Shown here: piece after piece, positions 53,417-62,091 of the stretch | How positions within the stretch are numbered: the first letter of the stretch is position 1 | Layout: every line of letters starts with the position of its first letter | Assembly (NCBI RefSeq): GCF_000187895.1 | Contig: NZ_DS990123.1 | Span: forward strand, 83,257-147,256 | Reading direction: 5' to 3' | Length of the DNA stretch: 64,000 nucleotides | Source: Phocaeicola plebeius DSM 17135 | Lineage (GTDB): Bacteria; Bacteroidota; Bacteroidia; Bacteroidales; Bacteroidaceae | The notes under the pieces: model-generated | The model's database searches: none | The model's input: the letters and a program-made list of their open reading frames with translations, nothing else | What the model was told of the DNA's origin: nothing | Program-made: the position numbers and the translations under genes

Positions 53417-55792
53417 TTAATACTCAAAGGTAATTCCTAACGTAGGGAGTAACGTGCCACTCTCCTGGCGGATGGATTTCATGACATATCGCTGCTCGCT
53501 CAGCGGTGCAGAAGGATTTTCAATCTGTCCGGTACTCATCAAGGCATCGGGCTGACGCAACTTACTGGCTGTAATGTTCTGAATGTCGAGATAAAAGCCT
53601 AACATACATTTTTTCAGATAGAAGGTTTTATCTACCCGCACATCCAATTGTCCGAAAACCGGCAGACGCTCCTGATTATAGCGGCTATAATCATAGTAAG
53701 CGCGTCCCTGCACATTCCAAGCTTCCACCAGCGAAGATTTTTCCACATCGTAAGGCGTATAAGGAGAACCACCTATGCAACTGACTTTAGCCCCTAAACT
53801 CCAATGCTTGGGGAAATTATAGGTTCCGCTCATATTCAGAATAAAACGATTATCCCAGGCGGAAGGTACGTAGCCTCCTTGCTCGCCATCCTTGAATTCA
53901 CTCTTGAAAATGGTCAGTGAGGAAGAGAGATTCAACTTCTGGGTCAGCAGCCACTTGAACATCAGTTCTACCCCATACGAGCGACCTTTTGCTTCGGAAG
54001 AGAGTGCTTCATTTCCGATGGTTCCATAATCATTTCCTTTGCAGGAAAGAGGTATCTGGTCGGACAAGGAGAAAGGCATGTGCCCGTATAATTTATAGAA
54101 GCCTTCCACAGACAGTTCCATATTTTCATTGGGTGTCCATGACAGCCCCAGACTTTCCTGTGACACGGAGATGTAATCCAAGTGACGGTTGACATACTCC
54201 CCTTCTTCCCCTTTGAAACCTAGTGCGGTATAAGAAGGAAGCTGATAATACAGTCCCACATGTCCACTCAGGGTAAGTCCCTCAATCAACCGGTAGGATA
54301 CTGACAAACGGGGGGAAAGCTGACGCCACAATTCCTTCATTTTATCGCTATAGTTATTTCCATCGGTACGTACGCCCATGGAGGCCGTGAAACTTTTGTC
54401 GGGAGCGGCATAATCGACTGAGGCAAACATCCCCCAACGCCAGAGAGACAAATCGGTATGGTAATCATATTCCCTCAAGACATTGGCAAAGACCTTGCGG
54501 TATTCATTGCTTTTGTAACGGGAATAATTCAAATCGAACCCGGCTTTTACTTTCCACACGCTCCATGAGGAGGTATTTTCCATGCGCAATTTGGTTTCCT
54601 GCTCAATCGACCCCAGCCGCAGCGTCAGATTTTCTTCGCTGCTTTCGTCATTGTCCCGATATTTCACATTCCGGTTGTTCAGATAACTTTGACTTAATAC
54701 AATTGACTGTACATGTCGCTGAGAATAATGACGATACACACCTCCTACGGTATAGGTTTCCTGATTGATTTCGGGAAGGTAACTGAGCATATATTCGGCA
54801 TCTTCTCCTTCAATCCCCAAATTGAGTTTCATGCGGTCAATTCCTCCAAGACCAAGTAAAGTCAGTTCGTTGTGGCTGTCAAAACGGGTTTTAATTTTAA
54901 AGGAAGCATCGGTATAAGCCGGAAGGAAAGGCAGGCCCAGGATTTTAAACAATGCCTGCAAATAAGACTGGCGTACCGACACCAAATAAGAAGTCTTGTC
55001 GCCAATATGTCCGTTGGAGCTAAGTGAAACCTCCGAGGCACCTAAAGTTGCTTTCAGAGAATTGCGCTCCATGTCTCCATCGCGCAGACTAAAGTCGAGT
55101 ACACTACTCAACGCATTACCTTTATCGGCTGGGAATGCCCCGCTGTAAAACTTCACACTACGAATCAAATCGGCATCAATCAGTCCAACAGGACCTCCGG
55201 AAGCTCCTTGTGTACTGAAGTGATTGATATTCGGGATCTCTACCCCATCCAGATAGAAACGGTTTTCAGAAGGACCACCTCCCCGCACAATCAGGTCATT
55301 ACGATAGCCTATAGGAGAAAAGGCTACCCCCGGATAGTTTTGTACAACTTTTGAAATATCCCGGTTGGCACCCGGAGCTTTTTCAATCTCCTGCAAGCCA
55401 ATCACCCGAAGGCTGACAGGACTCTCCGGTACCTTTTGGAAAGGAGAAGCTGTCACAACGACCTCATTCAACGACGCATTTTCTTCCTCCAATTCTATCT
55501 GCACATAAGGTGTTACGTGGTTTACCCGATATTCCGGCGTCAATTCTGTTTTATACCCAAGGAAAGAAGCCTGCAGACGGTAAATACCCGGTGGCACCTG
55601 AGTGATGAGAAAGTTTCCGTTGGCATCGGTAGAAGCCCCGATACCCAATCCCACTACAAGCACATTCACAAACTCCAAAGGCTGGCGGGTAGACTTGTCA
55701 ATCACCACTCCTTTTATCTGATATTCGGCTGCAAAAACATTCCAGCACAGACAACAAAGAAGAATAAAGAAAGAAATTCGTCTAATACACAT
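53417..55792 (-). CDS. TonB-dependent receptor (non-SusC type)
   Basis: A 791-residue outer membrane receptor. After the signal peptide (RISFFILLCCLCWNVFAAE) there is a carboxypeptidase-regulatory domain (IKGVVIDKSTRQPLEFVNVL), the TonB-box-like LNEVVVTASPFQ, a plug (DLIVRGGGPSENRFYLDGVE, IPNINHFSTQGASGGPVG) and a barrel ending in ITFEY. It is shorter than SusC proteins and has no SusD partner, so it more likely handles a siderophore, cofactor or small ligand, but the ligand is unknown. The leader is about 85 nt if the -7 box at 55883-55890 is used, and it contains the hairpin at 55815-55859. Confidence 0.93.
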   Translation of the reverse strand: MCIRRISFFILLCCLCWNVFAAEYQIKGVVIDKSTRQPLEFVNVLVVGLGIGASTDANGNFLITQVPPGIYRLQASFLGYKTELTPEYRVNHVTPYVQIELEEENASLNEVVVTASPFQKVPESPVSLRVIGLQEIEKAPGANRDISKVVQNYPGVAFSPIGYRNDLIVRGGGPSENRFYLDGVEIPNINHFSTQGASGGPVGLIDADLIRSVKFYSGAFPADKGNALSSVLDFSLRDGDMERNSLKATLGASEVSLSSNGHIGDKTSYLVSVRQSYLQALFKILGLPFLPAYTDASFKIKTRFDSHNELTLLGLGGIDRMKLNLGIEGEDAEYMLSYLPEINQETYTVGGVYRHYSQRHVQSIVLSQSYLNNRNVKYRDNDESSEENLTLRLGSIEQETKLRMENTSSWSVWKVKAGFDLNYSRYKSNEYRKVFANVLREYDYHTDLSLWRWGMFASVDYAAPDKSFTASMGVRTDGNNYSDKMKELWRQLSPRLSVSYRLIEGLTLSGHVGLYYQLPSYTALGFKGEEGEYVNRHLDYISVSQESLGLSWTPNENMELSVEGFYKLYGHMPFSLSDQIPLSCKGNDYGTIGNEALSSEAKGRSYGVELMFKWLLTQKLNLSSSLTIFKSEFKDGEQGGYVPSAWDNRFILNMSGTYNFPKHWSLGAKVSCIGGSPYTPYDVEKSSLVEAWNVQGRAYYDYSRYNQERLPVFGQLDVRVDKTFYLKKCMLGFYLDIQNITASKLRQPDALMSTGQIENPSAPLSEQRYVMKSIRQESGTLLPTLGITFEY

Positions 55793-55814
55793 AGGCTACA
55801 ATTCTAAAAGAAAA

Positions 55815-55859
55815 CAGGCATGGTTTTCATGGAATCTGTCCAACTGAAAACCACGCCTG
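55815..55859 (-). terminator. Terminator-like hairpin in the TonB receptor leader / end of greA-HIT transcript
   Basis: On the minus strand CAGGCGTGGTTTTCA and TGAAAACCATGCCTG form a 15-bp stem (one G-U) with a 15-nt loop, followed by TTTTCTTTTAG, 22 bp before the receptor ATG. It is 47 bp downstream of the HIT stop. Because the -7 box for the receptor (55883-55890) is upstream of it, it could also act as an attenuator. Confidence 0.7.
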
Positions 55860-55882
55860 AAAATACGAAGAATCCTTTATAT

Positions 55883-55890
55883 CAAAGGTA
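55883..55890 (-). promoter_or_regulatory. -7 promoter element upstream of the TonB receptor
   Basis: TACCTTTG on the minus strand, an exact match, 91 bp before the ATG at 55792 and upstream of the hairpin at 55815-55859. Confidence 0.45.
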
Positions 55891-55905
55891 TTTTTGAGAA
55901 GAAAA

Positions 55906-56313
55906 TTATTTGCTTTCGGCTTTCCAAACAGAATTTATTGCATTGGCGATTTCTGTAAATTCTTCCTGAGAAAGTTTAAGTTTCGGATTAGAGAACAACA
56001 TGTCTGATTCTTTCTGGATAGGGATCAGGTGAATGTGTGCATGAGGAACTTCCAGACCAATCACAGCCTCACCTACTTTCTTGCAAGGGAAAGCTTTCTG
56101 GATAGCCAGCGCCACATGCTTGGCAAACACATGCATCTGAGCCAGCTCCTCATCGCTTAAATCGTAGATATAGTCTACTTCCCGCTTGGGAACTACCAGC
56201 GTATGTCCTTTCACCAAAGGATTGATGTCAAGAAACGCATAAAAATTGGCATCTTCGGCTACCTTGTAGCTCGGAATTTCGCCCGCAATGATTTTACTGA
56301 ATATTGTTGCCAT
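55906..56313 (-). CDS. HIT-family nucleotide hydrolase or transferase
   Basis: A 135-residue protein with the histidine triad HAHIHLIP (His91, His93, His95) and the N-terminal IFSKIIAGEIPSYKVAED typical of the Hint branch, which cleaves purine nucleoside phosphoramidates. The length matches the family. It follows greA on the same strand, 53 bp away, with a hairpin in the gap. The pairing greA-HIT recurs in Bacteroidetes in my recollection, but no mechanism linking them is known. Confidence 0.95.
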   Translation of the reverse strand: MATIFSKIIAGEIPSYKVAEDANFYAFLDINPLVKGHTLVVPKREVDYIYDLSDEELAQMHVFAKHVALAIQKAFPCKKVGEAVIGLEVPHAHIHLIPIQKESDMLFSNPKLKLSQEEFTEIANAINSVWKAESK

Positions 56314-56329
56314 ATTGTTTAGATATTAA

Positions 56330-56363
56330 ATAAGGCAAGCCCGCCAAAGCGGACCTGCCTTAT
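56330..56363 (-). terminator. Hairpin between greA and the HIT gene
   Basis: On the minus strand ATAAGGCAGGTCCGC pairs with GCGGGCTTGCCTTAT, a 15-bp stem with a 4-nt loop that is complete in this direction only because two positions are G-U. TTTAATA follows. It may be a partial terminator or attenuator between the two genes. Confidence 0.6.
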
Positions 56364-56366
56364 ACA

Positions 56367-56831
56367 TTAAAATGATATACCCATAATTTCCAAAGAGATC
56401 TTTCCCTGTGGAATAGTGATTTCTGCTACATCGCCTACCTTCTTTCCTAACAAGCCCTGCGCAATCGGTGTATTCACTGAAATCTTACCCTGCTTCAGGT
56501 TTGCTTCACTTTCTGATACGATAGTGTAAGCCATCTTCATGCCTGTTTTCACATTTTTCAGTTCCACACGGCTCAAAATCTGCACTGTGTCAGTCTTCAG
56601 TTTAGATGTATCAATAATCTTAGCATCACCGATGGTTGCCTTCAACTGGTTGATTTTCATTTCCAGCAAACCTTGTGCTTCTTTTGCAGCATCATATTCT
56701 GCATTCTCTGACAAATCACCTTTATCACGTGCTTCTGCAATAGCAGCTACAATCTTCGGACGTTCCACCGATTCCAGATGTTTCAATTCAGCTACCAGTT
56801 TCTGATAGCCTTCTTCTGACATATAAGCCAT
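56367..56831 (-). CDS. greA: Transcription elongation factor GreA
   Basis: Rescues backtracked RNA polymerase by stimulating cleavage of the nascent RNA in the secondary channel. The 154-residue protein has the coiled-coil tip segment EARDKGDLSENAEYDAAKEA with the acidic Asp-x3-Glu residues, an N-terminal MSEEGYQKLVAEL and the C-terminal FKBP-like domain with TPIAQGLLGKKVGDV. It has its own -7 box at 56877-56884. Confidence 0.97.
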   Translation of the reverse strand: MAYMSEEGYQKLVAELKHLESVERPKIVAAIAEARDKGDLSENAEYDAAKEAQGLLEMKINQLKATIGDAKIIDTSKLKTDTVQILSRVELKNVKTGMKMAYTIVSESEANLKQGKISVNTPIAQGLLGKKVGDVAEITIPQGKISLEIMGISF

Positions 56832-56876
56832 AATTTTTCTCCTTAAATATTCGTTATTAAATTATTTATTTTTCAA

Positions 56877-56884
56877 CAAAAGTA
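56877..56884 (-). promoter_or_regulatory. -7 promoter element for greA
   Basis: TACTTTTG on the minus strand, an exact match 46 bp before the ATG. A second copy of CAAAAGTAAAG lies at 56916-56926. Confidence 0.5.
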
Positions 56885-56925
56885 AAGGGCTGTCCAAAAT
56901 AAGAACCGTTTATCACAAAAGTAAA

Positions 56926-56998
56926 GTCATTCTGAACGAAGAGTGAACCCTCCACAGGATGTGGAAACAAACGGATTCTTCACTTTGTTCAGAATGAC
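56926..56998. repeat. 73-bp inverted repeat with GTCATTCTGAACG ends
   Basis: GTCATTCTGAACGAAGAGTGAA at the left is the near reverse complement of TTCACTTTGTTCAGAATGAC at the right, with a GGATTCTTCACTTTGTTC stretch between. The end sequence GTCATTCTGAACG resembles a dispersed palindromic repeat I recall from many bacterial genomes. It has no coding potential and lies in the 288-bp gap between greA and the TlpA-like gene. Confidence 0.7.
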
Positions 56999-57119
56999 AA
57001 TCTGACAAATCAATTTTTATTTTGATACAGCCTCTCTTGCACAGAGTCTTATATCTTGCGACAAAGATAAATCTTTTTACAATACCAGTCAAGTTTATCT
57101 ATACATGCTTTTCAACATG

Positions 57120-58265
57120 TTACAACAAATTCTTGATGGCTTCTTCCATATTTGTCTTTTCCTCCACACGCAAGCTCAACTCGTTATTACGGTTAACCAG
57201 GAATGCAGTAGGCAACTGGGTTACGCCGTACAAGTTAAGATAGGTAGAATAAGGTCCTTGAGGATCACGTACACAAATCCAAGGAAGATTATCCGCAGCA
57301 GTCTTCCAGAAATGTTCGTCTGCATCCAAAGAAATCTGATAAATCACCAATCCCTGAGAAGCATATTTGTTATACAATTCACGCAAAGCCAGATTACGTG
57401 CTCCTGAAGCTGCTGAGGAATAGGCTGTAAAATCAATCAAGACTACCTTACCTTTCAAGTCTGTCAGGCGATGTGTCTTACCATTTAAATCTTTCAGTTC
57501 AATATCAATGATAGAAGTTTCTTGAATCTTGTCGGCTGGAAGTGTTACATCTTTCACCTGAGGTGTACGAGTATTCTTCATTCCCTTTATTACCATATTG
57601 TAAAGGTTGCGCGAACGATCTGCATGAGGATACAGATTATTCAGGCTAGTAGCAACCGCCGCAAAGCATTTCACATCTTCCTTACTCGTCAACGGATCAA
57701 AAATCATATAACCATTCAACTGTTGGAACAAAGCAAAATAAGCATATGCCTTGTTAGGAGCTGCAAAAATATAATTGCGTTTCACCTGATCTTTATATGC
57801 ATTCACCAATGAGAACAAACTATCTTGGGCTACCCCAGCTGGAAGTCCAGACTGTCCCAGTTTATTCACCTGTTCCTGCAAATTAGTCTGAAGCAGTACC
57901 AGTTCCTTTATTTTTTTGTTATTTTCTGAACCCTCCACTTGATAAGCGGTAGCAAAGCCGGAATTATCGGCTTTTATCGTCACGGTCTCAGTAGAGTCAA
58001 CAGAGAAATTAATAACCTGATTATCCAGGCGAAGCCGATAGAAATCAGGGGAATCCGGACGTGTACCCGAAAAGCGGAAAGTTCCGTCCTCATCCAATTT
58101 AACAGAATCGACCTGCACGATACCTTCCAGGCTGGTGTGTTCCAAATACAGCATCTTGTCGGCTGCACCCGACACCGTTCCTTCTACTTTAAAAGCAGGT
58201 TCATTATGACATGCCATCAGTCCGGCCGACAGCAATGCCGTTAACAGATAAGTATTTCTTCTCAT
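57120..58265 (-). CDS. DUF4369 / thioredoxin-like lipoprotein lacking the redox CxxC
   Basis: A 381-residue lipoprotein (lipobox GLMAC, Cys19). Residues 25-125 resemble DUF4369 (FKVEGTVSGAADKMLYLEH). A helical linker follows, and residues 255-381 are a TlpA/AhpC-like thioredoxin fold: LKGKVVLIDFTAYSSAASGA, GLVIYQISLDADEHFW, and LYGVTQLPTAFLVNRN with the conserved cis-Pro. Where CPxC should be (about residues 282-286) the protein reads YSSAASG, so it cannot do classical thiol-disulfide exchange. It may be a chaperone, a reductase-independent enzyme or a decayed paralogue. Confidence 0.85.
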   Translation of the reverse strand: MRRNTYLLTALLSAGLMACHNEPAFKVEGTVSGAADKMLYLEHTSLEGIVQVDSVKLDEDGTFRFSGTRPDSPDFYRLRLDNQVINFSVDSTETVTIKADNSGFATAYQVEGSENNKKIKELVLLQTNLQEQVNKLGQSGLPAGVAQDSLFSLVNAYKDQVKRNYIFAAPNKAYAYFALFQQLNGYMIFDPLTSKEDVKCFAAVATSLNNLYPHADRSRNLYNMVIKGMKNTRTPQVKDVTLPADKIQETSIIDIELKDLNGKTHRLTDLKGKVVLIDFTAYSSAASGARNLALRELYNKYASQGLVIYQISLDADEHFWKTAADNLPWICVRDPQGPYSTYLNLYGVTQLPTAFLVNRNNELSLRVEEKTNMEEAIKNLL

Positions 58266-58305
58266 ACCTGATTTTCTTTAATCTCACATTTGTAAATTCA
58301 GGTTG

Positions 58306-58313
58306 CAAAGATA
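58306..58313 (-). promoter_or_regulatory. -7 promoter element for the TlpA-like gene
   Basis: TATCTTTG on the minus strand, an exact match 40 bp before the ATG at 58265. Confidence 0.55.
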
Positions 58314-58461
58314 CGGCTTTTCATGACGTCACAAAGTTTTTAAAAGATAAATCCACCATCAAACCGACGAAAACCGTTGTTTTTACGACAAATTATTGTA
58401 TAAAAAGCACTTCATACTGAAACTTTTACATAAATACCCACTTTTATCCATAATAAAACAT

Positions 58462-58469
58462 TATCTTTG
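58462..58469 (+). promoter_or_regulatory. -7 promoter element for pnp
   Basis: TATCTTTG, an exact match 38 bp before the pnp ATG at 58508. A second divergent box for the TlpA-like gene lies about 150 bp upstream. Confidence 0.55.
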
Positions 58470-58507
58470 TACGCTTTTTTAGATGAAATAATATTAAATC
58501 AATTTTT

Positions 58508-60691
58508 ATGATCAATCCTATTGTTAAGACGATCGAGCTGAATGATGGAAGAACCATCACACTCGAAACGGGAAAGCTGGCAAAACAGGCAGATGGTGCT
58601 GTTATGCTACGCATGGGTAACACCATGTTGCTGGCTACTGTTTGTGCAGCAAAAGATGCAGTTCCCGGTACAGATTTTATGCCTCTCCAGGTAGAGTACA
58701 GAGAAAAATACTCCGCATTCGGACGTTTCCCCGGTGGCTTTACCAAACGTGAAGGAAAGGCTTCAGATTACGAAATCCTCACTTGCCGTCTGGTAGACCG
58801 CGCATTGCGCCCTTTGTTCCCGGACAATTACCATGCTGAAGTTTACGTAAATATCATACTTTATTCTGCAGATGGCGTAGATATGCCGGATGCACTGGCT
58901 GGTCTGGCTGCTTCTGCCGCACTGGCTGTTTCTGACATTCCGTTCGGAGGTCCGATTTCTGAAGTACGTGTAGCACGTATCGACGGTCAGTTTGTCATCA
59001 ACCCGACATTCGAAGCATTGGAACGTGCTGACATGGACATCATGGTTGCCGCTACCTATGAAAACATCATGATGGTGGAAGGTGAAATGAAGGAAGTTTC
59101 TGAACAAGACCTGTTGGAAGCCATGAAGTTTGCTCACGAAGCAATCAAGGTTCACTGCAAGGCTCAGATGGAGCTGATGGAAGAAGTCGGCAAGACTGTA
59201 AAACGTGAATACTGTCACGAAGAAAATGACGAAGACCTGCGCAAAGCCGTACACGATGCTTGCTACGAAAAGGCATATGCGGTTGCAAAATCAGGCAACA
59301 AAAACAAACACGAAAGAGGAGATGCTTTCGATGCAATTTGCGAAGAATTCAAGGCTCAGTTCTCTGAAGAAGAACTGGAAGAAAAGGGTCCGATGATTGA
59401 CCGCTACTATCACGACGTAGAAAAAGAAGCAATGCGTCGTTGTATCCTTGATGAAGGCAAACGTCTGGACGGTCGTGCTACTACAGAAATCCGTCCTATC
59501 TGGTGCGAAACCAGTCCGCTGCCAGGTCCTCACGGTTCTTCTATTTTTACTCGTGGTGAAACTCAGTCTTTGAGTACTGTTACACTAGGTACAAAGATGG
59601 ACGAAAAAATTGTAGACGATGTACTCGACCAGCACAAAGAACGCTTCCTGCTTCATTACAACTTCCCTCCTTTCTCTACAGGAGAAGCAAAAGCACAGCG
59701 TGGCGTAGGGCGTCGTGAAATTGGTCACGGTCATCTGGCATGGCGTGCATTGAAAGGACAGATTCCGGCAGATTATCCTTACTGCGTACGCGTAGTTTCT
59801 GATATTCTGGAATCTAACGGTTCTTCTTCTATGGCTACAGTTTGTGCCGGAACATTGGCTTTGATGGATGCAGGTGTACCTATCAAGAAGCCGGTTTCAG
59901 GTATTGCGATGGGATTGATCAAAAATGCCGGTGAAGATAAATACGCTGTATTGTCAGATATTTTGGGCGACGAAGACCACCTGGGTGACATGGACTTCAA
60001 GGTTACAGGTACACGCGACGGTATCACAGCTACTCAGATGGATATCAAGTGTGACGGTCTGACTTACGATATTCTGGAAAAAGCATTGATGCAGGCTAAA
60101 CAAGGACGTGAATACATCCTTGGCAAACTGACTGAATGTATTGCAGAACCTCGTGCAGAACTCAAGCCTCATGCTCCACGCATTGAAACTCTGACTATTC
60201 CGAAAGAATTCATCGGAGCTGTAATCGGCCCGGGCGGAAAGATTATCCAGGGTATGCAGGAAGAAACCGGTGCTACTATCACTATTGAAGAAGTAGACGG
60301 TGCAGGCCGCATCGAAATTGCAGGAACAAACAAGAAATGCATCGACGATGCAATGCGTATGATCAAGGCTATCGTAGCTGTTCCTGAAGTAGGTGAAGTA
60401 TACACTGGTAAGGTTCGTTCTATCATGCCTTACGGTGCATTCGTAGAATTCCTGCCGGGAAAAGACGGATTGTTGCACATCTCTGAAATCGACTGGAAAC
60501 GCTTTGAAACAATCGAAGAAACCGGATTGAAAGAAGGTGATGAAATTGAAGTGAAGCTGCTGGACATCGACCCGAAAACTGGTAAGTTCAAGCTGTCACA
60601 CAAGGTATTGCTTCCGAAACCGGAAGGAATGACCGAAAATCATCCGAAACGCGAACGTCGTCCGCAGAATAACCACAAGGATAAAGAATAA
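58508..60691 (+). CDS. pnp: Polyribonucleotide nucleotidyltransferase (PNPase)
   Basis: Phosphorolytic 3'-5' exoribonuclease of RNA turnover. The 727-residue protein has two RNase PH domains ([20 protein letters not shown] and [20 protein letters not shown]), a central helical domain, a KH domain with the GxxG signature [20 protein letters not shown], and an S1 domain ([20 protein letters not shown]). It ends in a basic tail ([14 protein letters not shown]). Full length, with its own promoter and a terminator at 60716-60744. Confidence 0.97.
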   Translation: MINPIVKTIELNDGRTITLETGKLAKQADGAVMLRMGNTMLLATVCAAKDAVPGTDFMPLQVEYREKYSAFGRFPGGFTKREGKASDYEILTCRLVDRALRPLFPDNYHAEVYVNIILYSADGVDMPDALAGLAASAALAVSDIPFGGPISEVRVARIDGQFVINPTFEALERADMDIMVAATYENIMMVEGEMKEVSEQDLLEAMKFAHEAIKVHCKAQMELMEEVGKTVKREYCHEENDEDLRKAVHDACYEKAYAVAKSGNKNKHERGDAFDAICEEFKAQFSEEELEEKGPMIDRYYHDVEKEAMRRCILDEGKRLDGRATTEIRPIWCETSPLPGPHGSSIFTRGETQSLSTVTLGTKMDEKIVDDVLDQHKERFLLHYNFPPFSTGEAKAQRGVGRREIGHGHLAWRALKGQIPADYPYCVRVVSDILESNGSSSMATVCAGTLALMDAGVPIKKPVSGIAMGLIKNAGEDKYAVLSDILGDEDHLGDMDFKVTGTRDGITATQMDIKCDGLTYDILEKALMQAKQGREYILGKLTECIAEPRAELKPHAPRIETLTIPKEFIGAVIGPGGKIIQGMQEETGATITIEEVDGAGRIEIAGTNKKCIDDAMRMIKAIVAVPEVGEVYTGKVRSIMPYGAFVEFLPGKDGLLHISEIDWKRFETIEETGLKEGDEIEVKLLDIDPKTGKFKLSHKVLLPKPEGMTENHPKRERRPQNNHKDKE

Positions 60692-60715
60692 TCTACTTAT
60701 ATATCCTTTAACCCC

Positions 60716-60744
60716 AAAGGCTGCCCTTACCGGCAGCCTTTTTT
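60716..60744 (+). terminator. Intrinsic terminator after pnp
   Basis: AAAGGCTGCC (60716-60725) pairs with GGCAGCCTTT (60732-60741) across a 6-nt loop, followed by TTTA. Confidence 0.9.
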
Positions 60745-60812
60745 ATTTGACACCACCACACACAAAAAGATATTTTTAACATCCCTCCTGAACCATTCTG
60801 TTTTTATTTTCG

Positions 60813-60820
60813 TACTTTTG
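60813..60820 (+). promoter_or_regulatory. -7 promoter element for the iron-type alcohol dehydrogenase
   Basis: TACTTTTG, an exact match 27 bp before the ATG at 60848. Confidence 0.55.
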
Positions 60821-60847
60821 GGTAAATGAACTTTAAATAGCTATATT

Positions 60848-62020
60848 ATGAACGCAAATCCTGTATTCAGTTTGCACATCCCGACCAAAATTTTGTTCGG
60901 ATGCGGAGAGTTAAGAAAGTTGGCGACAGAAAAGTTACCCGGCAAGAAAGCCCTGATTGTCATCTCGTCAGGAACCTCCATGAAGAAATACGGCTACCTC
61001 GACAAAGTCGTTGAACTGTTGCAAGAAAACAATACGGAATCTGTTGTCTACGACAAGATTCTGCCCAACCCGATTAAATCTCATGTAATGGAAGCTGCTT
61101 CTGTCTGTCGTGAACAGAAATGTGATTTTATCGTCGGACTTGGCGGAGGAAGCAGCATTGACTCTGCGAAAGCCATTGCCGTCATGGCCTGCAACGACGG
61201 AGATTACTGGGATTACATCCCGGCAGGTAGCGGAAAAGGACGTCCAGTAACCAAGGCACTGCCTGTGATTGCCATTCCTACCACTGCAGGAACAGGTACG
61301 GAAGCCGACCCATGGAGTGTGATTACCAATGAAGAAGCAAAAGAAAAAATCGGCTTCGGAAGTACACTGACTTTCCCTGTACTTTCTATTATTGATCCGG
61401 AACTGATGGTTTCCATCCCTCCGCATCTTACCGCTTATCAGGGATTTGATGCCTTCTTCCATGCAGCCGAAGGTTTCTTAGCAAACTGCGCCACTCCTAT
61501 CAGCGACTTGTATGCCCTTGAAGCCATTCGTTTATTGTACAAATACCTTCCGGTAGCCGTAAAAGACGGACGTAACCTCAAGGCACGCGCCAAAGTTGCA
61601 TGGGCCAGCACATTGGCCGGACTAGTAGAAGCCACTTCCTGCTGCATTTCCGAACACTCAATGGAGCACGCCATGAGTGCCTTCCATCCGGAACTGCCGC
61701 ACGGAGCCGGACTAATTGCCATCAGCGAAGCATATTTCGAAACATTCCGTAACGACTGCATGAAACGTTACATGAAAATGGCCGAAATCATGACTCAGCA
61801 AAAGAGTAACCGCCCCAGTGATTTTATTGATGCACTGGTACGCATGCAGAAAGAATGCAACGTATACCAATTGAAGTTGAGCGACTGGGGAGTGAAAGAA
61901 GAAGAACTTCCTCTCATGGTACAAAACGCACGCGACACCATGGGTTCATTGTTTACCCTCGACCCACGTCCGTTGACCGACGAAGAAGTGTTACAGATTT
62001 ATCAGAAATCTTTCCGATAA
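60848..62020 (+). CDS. Iron-containing alcohol dehydrogenase
   Basis: A 390-residue NAD(P)-dependent dehydrogenase of group III. The nucleotide-binding GGGSSIDSAKAIA and the family TAGTGTEADPWSVIT are clear. Metal ligands are expected at the Asp before and His in FHAAEGFLAN, and at the histidines of MEHAMSAFHPELPHGAGL. It resembles clostridial butanol-type or lactaldehyde-type dehydrogenases, but the substrate cannot be told from sequence. It is a single gene between its own promoter and a bidirectional terminator. Confidence 0.92.
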   Translation: MNANPVFSLHIPTKILFGCGELRKLATEKLPGKKALIVISSGTSMKKYGYLDKVVELLQENNTESVVYDKILPNPIKSHVMEAASVCREQKCDFIVGLGGGSSIDSAKAIAVMACNDGDYWDYIPAGSGKGRPVTKALPVIAIPTTAGTGTEADPWSVITNEEAKEKIGFGSTLTFPVLSIIDPELMVSIPPHLTAYQGFDAFFHAAEGFLANCATPISDLYALEAIRLLYKYLPVAVKDGRNLKARAKVAWASTLAGLVEATSCCISEHSMEHAMSAFHPELPHGAGLIAISEAYFETFRNDCMKRYMKMAEIMTQQKSNRPSDFIDALVRMQKECNVYQLKLSDWGVKEEELPLMVQNARDTMGSLFTLDPRPLTDEEVLQIYQKSFR

Positions 62021-62037
62021 ATACCGGAGTCAGATAT

Positions 62038-62071
62038 AAAAAAAGGAGGAATGTTTGTTCCTCCTTTTTTT
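62038..62071. terminator. Bidirectional terminator between the ADH and metY genes
   Basis: AAAAAAAGGAGGAA (62038-62051) pairs perfectly with TTCCTCCTTTTTTT (62058-62071) across TGTTTG. The genes on either side converge. Confidence 0.92.
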
Positions 62072-62091
62072 ATATCTCAGTTTTAAAACTT

